The notes beneath the pieces were generated by a model. That model worked only from the letters and a program-made list of their open reading frames with translations, made no database searches and had not been told where the DNA came from. The translations under genes and the position numbers were made by a program. DNA of 64,000 nucleotides from CAVXGU01 sp963761615 (GTDB lineage: Bacteria > Acidobacteriota > Vicinamibacteria > Vicinamibacterales > CAVVIG01). Location: the NCBI GenBank assembly GCA_963761615.1, contig CAVXGU010000002.1, positions 1 through 64,000 on the forward strand, in the 5' to 3' direction. Positions 61,204 to 64,000 of this stretch are shown here, in pieces (position 1 is the stretch's first letter; every line of letters begins with the position of its first letter).

Positions 61204-62528
61204 CACGCGGCCCCGTCGGACGGCGCCGGCGGGTCGTACCAGCCAATCGTCCGGTTCGAGTCCCCGAGGAGGGACCGGGCGACATCCGCCACGGCGTCGA
61301 GCGTCACGCCGGCGATGCGGGACGGCAGCTCGAAGTAGGTGTCCACGGTGGCGATGGTGTGATAGTAGCCGAGCTGATGGGCGATGTTGGTCACGCTGTC
61401 GTCGTCGAACACCAGGCGCGCGCGCAGCTGAGCCTTGGCGCGCGCGAGCTCGTCTTCGCCGATGCCCTCGCGCCGAACGCGATCGAGCGACTCGAGGACG
61501 GCGGCCTCGACGGTCGCCAGCGGCGTGCCGCTCGTCGCGGTGAGCGAGAGGATGTACGCGAACGGCTGCTCGGTGGGCAGCAGGGCGCCGTTGACGGAGG
61601 AGGCGAGGCCGCGCTCGACGAGGTCGCGGTAGAGGCGCGCCCGCCGCTGCGGCGGCGGCAGGCGGAAGCTCGACCAGAGGCTCGCGCCCTTGGCGCCGGT
61701 CAGCGCGGCATCGAGCACCAGCGCCGCGTGGAAGCGCGGGTCGGTGACGGCCGGCGCGTGGAACGCGAGCTTCAGGTAGGCGGCGCCGCCCGGGCGCCGG
61801 ATCGTCACGCGCCGCTCCCCCGTCTGCTCCGGCTCCACGGTGCGCACGCGCGGCACCGCGGCGCCAGGGGGAATCGCGCCGAATCGATCCTGCGCCCGCC
61901 GCACCACGTCGCCGGCCTCCACGTCGCCGACCACGACGAGGGCGGCGTTGTTCGGGACGTAGTACCGGCGGTAGTGGCCGTACAGCTCGTCGCGGTTCAT
62001 CGACCGGAGATCGGACAGCCAGCCGATCGTCGGGTGGCGGTAGGGGTGCGCCTTGAACGCGGTGGCGACGACTTCCTGGTCGAGCAGCTGATCGGGATCG
62101 TTTTCTCCGCCCTGGAGCTCCGAGATGATGACGGTCCGCTCGGACTCGCAGTCGGCGGGGTCGTACAGGCAGCCCGCCATGCGCTCGGACTCGATGAACA
62201 GCATGCGGTCGAGCGCGTCGCGGCCGGCCGTTTCGACGTAGGTGGTCTGGTCGACGAAGGTGTAGCCGTTCCAGCTCCCGCCGAACTGCTCGATGATGCC
62301 CTTCACCTTGTCGCGCGGGATGTTCGTCGTGCCCTTGAAGTTCATGTGCTCGACCCAGTGCGACACGCCGGTCAGCCCCGGCCGTTCGTCCTTCGATCCC
62401 ACGTGGTACCAGCACCAGACCGACACGAGGGGCGCGGTGTGCTCCTCCTGGACGAGGACCGTGAGGCCGTTCTCGAGGGTCGTGCGTCGAATCGCGGCGC
62501 CCGGACGGGCACCCGGCGGTGAGGCCAT
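61203..62528 (-). CDS. M16 zinc peptidase, catalytic subunit (second pair)
   Basis: This 441-residue protein has the zinc motif HWVEH (GLTGVSHWVEHMNFKGT) with the downstream Glu in SERTVIISELQGGEN. No signal peptide is seen. It forms a pair with the gene after it. This second M16 pair is separate from the one at 26.7-29.3 kb, and the two differ clearly in sequence. TATAAT at 62535-62540 on the minus strand is six bases before the ATG, so the mRNA is probably leaderless. Confidence 0.92.
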   Translation of the reverse strand: MASPPGARPGAAIRRTTLENGLTVLVQEEHTAPLVSVWCWYHVGSKDERPGLTGVSHWVEHMNFKGTTNIPRDKVKGIIEQFGGSWNGYTFVDQTTYVETAGRDALDRMLFIESERMAGCLYDPADCESERTVIISELQGGENDPDQLLDQEVVATAFKAHPYRHPTIGWLSDLRSMNRDELYGHYRRYYVPNNAALVVVGDVEAGDVVRRAQDRFGAIPPGAAVPRVRTVEPEQTGERRVTIRRPGGAAYLKLAFHAPAVTDPRFHAALVLDAALTGAKGASLWSSFRLPPPQRRARLYRDLVERGLASSVNGALLPTEQPFAYILSLTATSGTPLATVEAAVLESLDRVRREGIGEDELARAKAQLRARLVFDDDSVTNIAHQLGYYHTIATVDTYFELPSRIAGVTLDAVADVARSLLGDSNRTIGWYDPPAPSDGAA

Positions 62529-62534
62529 CAGTTC

Positions 62535-62541
62535 ATTATAA
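62535..62541. promoter_or_regulatory. Shared A/T-rich -10 region of the M16 pair and ileS
   Basis: ATTATAAA holds TATAAT on the minus strand (62535-62540) for the M16 operon and TATAAA on the plus strand for ileS (ATG at 62553). Confidence 0.5.
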
Positions 62542-62552
62542 AATCGAAGTTC

Positions 62553-64000
62553 ATGCCCGAGTGGAAAGACACCGTCAACCTGCCGCGCACCGAGTTCCCG
62601 ATGAAGGCGAACCTCCAGACGGCCGAGCCGGACGCGCTCGCCCGCTGGGCCGCCATGGACCTCTACGGCAGAATCCGCCAGCGCCGCGCGGGCGCGCCGA
62701 AGTTCGTGCTGCACGACGGCCCGCCGTACGCCAACGCGAACATCCATCTCGGCACGGCGCTCAACAAGATTCTCAAGGACATCGTCGTCAAGTCGCGGTC
62801 GATGGCCGGCTACGACGCGCCGTACGTCGTGGGCTACGACTGCCACGGCCTGCCGATCGAGCTGAAGGTGGATCGCGAGCTCGGGGCGAAGAAGGCCGAG
62901 ATGTCCACGGCGGACTTCTGCCGGGCCTGCCGGTCGTACGCGGAGCGCTTCATCGGCGTGATGAGCCAGGAGTTCCAGCGCCTGCTCGTCTTCGCCGACT
63001 GGGATCGCCCTTACCTGACGATGGACTTCCGCTACCAGGCGGCGATCGCGCGGGCGCTCGGCGTGTTCGTCGAGCGCGGGCTGGTCTACAAGGGGAAGAA
63101 GCCCGTTCACTGGTGCATCCACTGCCGCACGGCGCTGGCCGAAGCCGAGGTCGAGTACGCGGATCACTCGTCGCCGTCGATCTACGTCGAGTTTCCGCTC
63201 GCCGCCGACGCCGCGGACGACCTGGCGGCCCGGCTGCCGGCGCTCGCCGGGCGCGAGGTGTCGGCGCTCATCTGGACGACGACTCCCTGGACCATCCCGT
63301 CGAACCTCGCGCTGGCGTTCCATCCGGAGCTCGACTACGCCGCCTACGACGTCGGCGGCCGCGCCGTGATCCTCGCCGAGGCGCTGGCGCCGCGCGTGGC
63401 AGAGGCCGTCGGGCGTCCGTTCGGCGCGCCGATCGTCCGGTTCAAGGGCGCCGACCTCGAGCACGTCCGCTTCCGGCATCCGCTCTACGAGCGCGACTCG
63501 CCCGCGGTGCTGGCGGAGTACGTCACGCTCGACGCCGGCACGGGCGTGGTGCACACCGCGCCCGGCCACGGCGCGGACGACTTCACCACGGGCGTCCGCT
63601 ACGGGCTGGAGATCTACGCCCCGGTGGGGCCGGGCGGTCACTTCTTCGACACGGTCGAGCTCTTCGGCGGGCAGCGCGTGTTCGACGCCAACCCGAACGT
63701 CGAGGCCGCCCTCCAGGCGCGCGGCCGCCTGTGGCACCGGCACGCCTTCTCCCATCAGTACCCGCACTGCTGGCGGTGCCACAACCCGGTGATCTTCCTG
63801 GCCACCTCGCAGTGGTTCGTGCGCATGGACGGCGAAGCCGTCATCCGGGCTCCGGGCTCCGGGCTCCAGGCTTCGGGTGGCTCCAGGCTCTCGGCTCCCG
63901 GCTCCGGAAAGGACGCCCCTGAGCCGAAGACGCTCCGGCAGGCGGCGCTCGACGCGGTCGATCGCGACGTGAAGTGGATCCCGGCGTGGGGGCACGACCG
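62553..64000 (+). CDS. ileS: Isoleucyl-tRNA synthetase (3' end outside window)
   Basis: IleRS charges tRNA-Ile. The visible 482 residues have the HIGH signature in PPYANANIHLGTALNK, GYDCHGLPIELK, the zinc-independent editing domain (WTTTPWTIPSNLAL and GTGVVHTAPGHGADDF) and CWRCHNPVIFLATSQWF. A stretch of about 20-25 residues starting at AVIRAPGSGLQASGG has no counterpart in the family at this place. It is encoded in frame by a heptamer-type repeat (63849-63907). The normal sequence resumes at LRQAALDAVDRDVKWIPAWG. Confidence 0.95.
   Translation, partial: MPEWKDTVNLPRTEFPMKANLQTAEPDALARWAAMDLYGRIRQRRAGAPKFVLHDGPPYANANIHLGTALNKILKDIVVKSRSMAGYDAPYVVGYDCHGLPIELKVDRELGAKKAEMSTADFCRACRSYAERFIGVMSQEFQRLLVFADWDRPYLTMDFRYQAAIARALGVFVERGLVYKGKKPVHWCIHCRTALAEAEVEYADHSSPSIYVEFPLAADAADDLAARLPALAGREVSALIWTTTPWTIPSNLALAFHPELDYAAYDVGGRAVILAEALAPRVAEAVGRPFGAPIVRFKGADLEHVRFRHPLYERDSPAVLAEYVTLDAGTGVVHTAPGHGADDFTTGVRYGLEIYAPVGPGGHFFDTVELFGGQRVFDANPNVEAALQARGRLWHRHAFSHQYPHCWRCHNPVIFLATSQWFVRMDGEAVIRAPGSGLQASGGSRLSAPGSGKDAPEPKTLRQAALDAVDRDVKWIPAWGHD
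63849..63907. repeat. Heptamer-type array inside the ileS coding sequence
   Basis: The array GGGCTCC/GGGCTCC/AGGCTTC/GGCTCTC/GGCTCCC is the same family B repeat that fills intergenic gaps. Its length keeps the ileS frame open. Confidence 0.85.

Overview
This is a GC-rich stretch of bacterial chromosome with densely packed genes on both strands. It carries complete housekeeping genes (lysine/diaminopimelate pathway, pyk, prfA-prmC, erpA, mrp, ileS, tRNA-Ala) and no phage, plasmid or classical IS genes. The protein repertoire (paired M16 peptidases, penicillin acylase lipoprotein, TIGR02436 four-helix proteins, an asd of the archaeal/fungal type, HD-GYP with a HEAT-repeat neighbour) and the dense intergenic repeats suggest an Acidobacteriota genome, probably Vicinamibacteria. 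That placement is an inference from style, not a database result.

Layout. 0-5 kb: mscL (cut by the left edge), a VOC protein, a penicillin acylase, a small basic protein, and repeat-filled gaps. 5-10 kb: a translationally coupled operon of sensor kinase, Rcp1-type receiver and hybrid kinase, then two small nucleic-acid-binding-type proteins. 10-14 kb: NamZ-type muramidase, LOG-family protein, SRPBCC protein and a four-helix-bundle gene inside repeats. 14-18 kb: pyk divergent from an O-methyltransferase and an amidase, then a 600-bp composite repeat array. 18-23.6 kb: asd-lysC-dapB-dapA plus an M20 peptidase, preceded by a possible attenuator leader. 23.6-32.4 kb: alpha/beta hydrolase, second four-helix gene, the mrp-M16-M16-alcohol dehydrogenase operon, and small zinc-ribbon proteins. 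32.5-39.4 kb: an AddAB-like recombination nuclease-helicase behind a secreted protein. 39.7-46.5 kb: S9 hydrolase, tRNA-Ala, HEAT/HD-GYP pair, MobA-like protein, zinc ribbon, Asp-rich protein, cold-shock protein. 46.6-51.7 kb: HAD, a degenerate ABC domain, membrane protein, PHP phosphatase, Fur-rubrerythrin fusion, erpA, fdhE. 51.9-57.1 kb: class I fumarase divergent from aspartate ammonia-lyase, lipoprotein methyltransferase, thiD, moaE, moaD. 57.3-64 kb: prfA, prmC, HIT protein, a second M16 pair, and ileS (cut by the right edge).

The most unusual content is the repeats. At least five families fill nearly every gene-poor gap: (A) REP-like hairpins with a GTAG head, often in inverted REPIN-like pairs; (B) arrays of the heptamer GGCTCTC/G; (C) arrays of the octamer ATGGGGTA/G; (D) a GC-rich block around GGGGCCCCACCCCC; (E) G-rich GGCAGGTGGG tracts. 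Families B and C form inverted pairs around a short core related to GTCACGCTGCA. Some pairs are empty. One C pair and one B pair each enclose a gene for a four-helix-bundle protein (PF05635/TIGR02436). I read this as a candidate undescribed repeat-plus-protein element with gene-less derivatives. A B-type array also sits in frame inside ileS.

Many genes between 52.6 and 59.4 kb, and a few elsewhere (VOC, addA, the gene before addB), need one-base or two-base corrections to read through. Because these are housekeeping genes, indel errors in the assembly are the likeliest cause, and I annotate them as frameshifted genes rather than dead ones.
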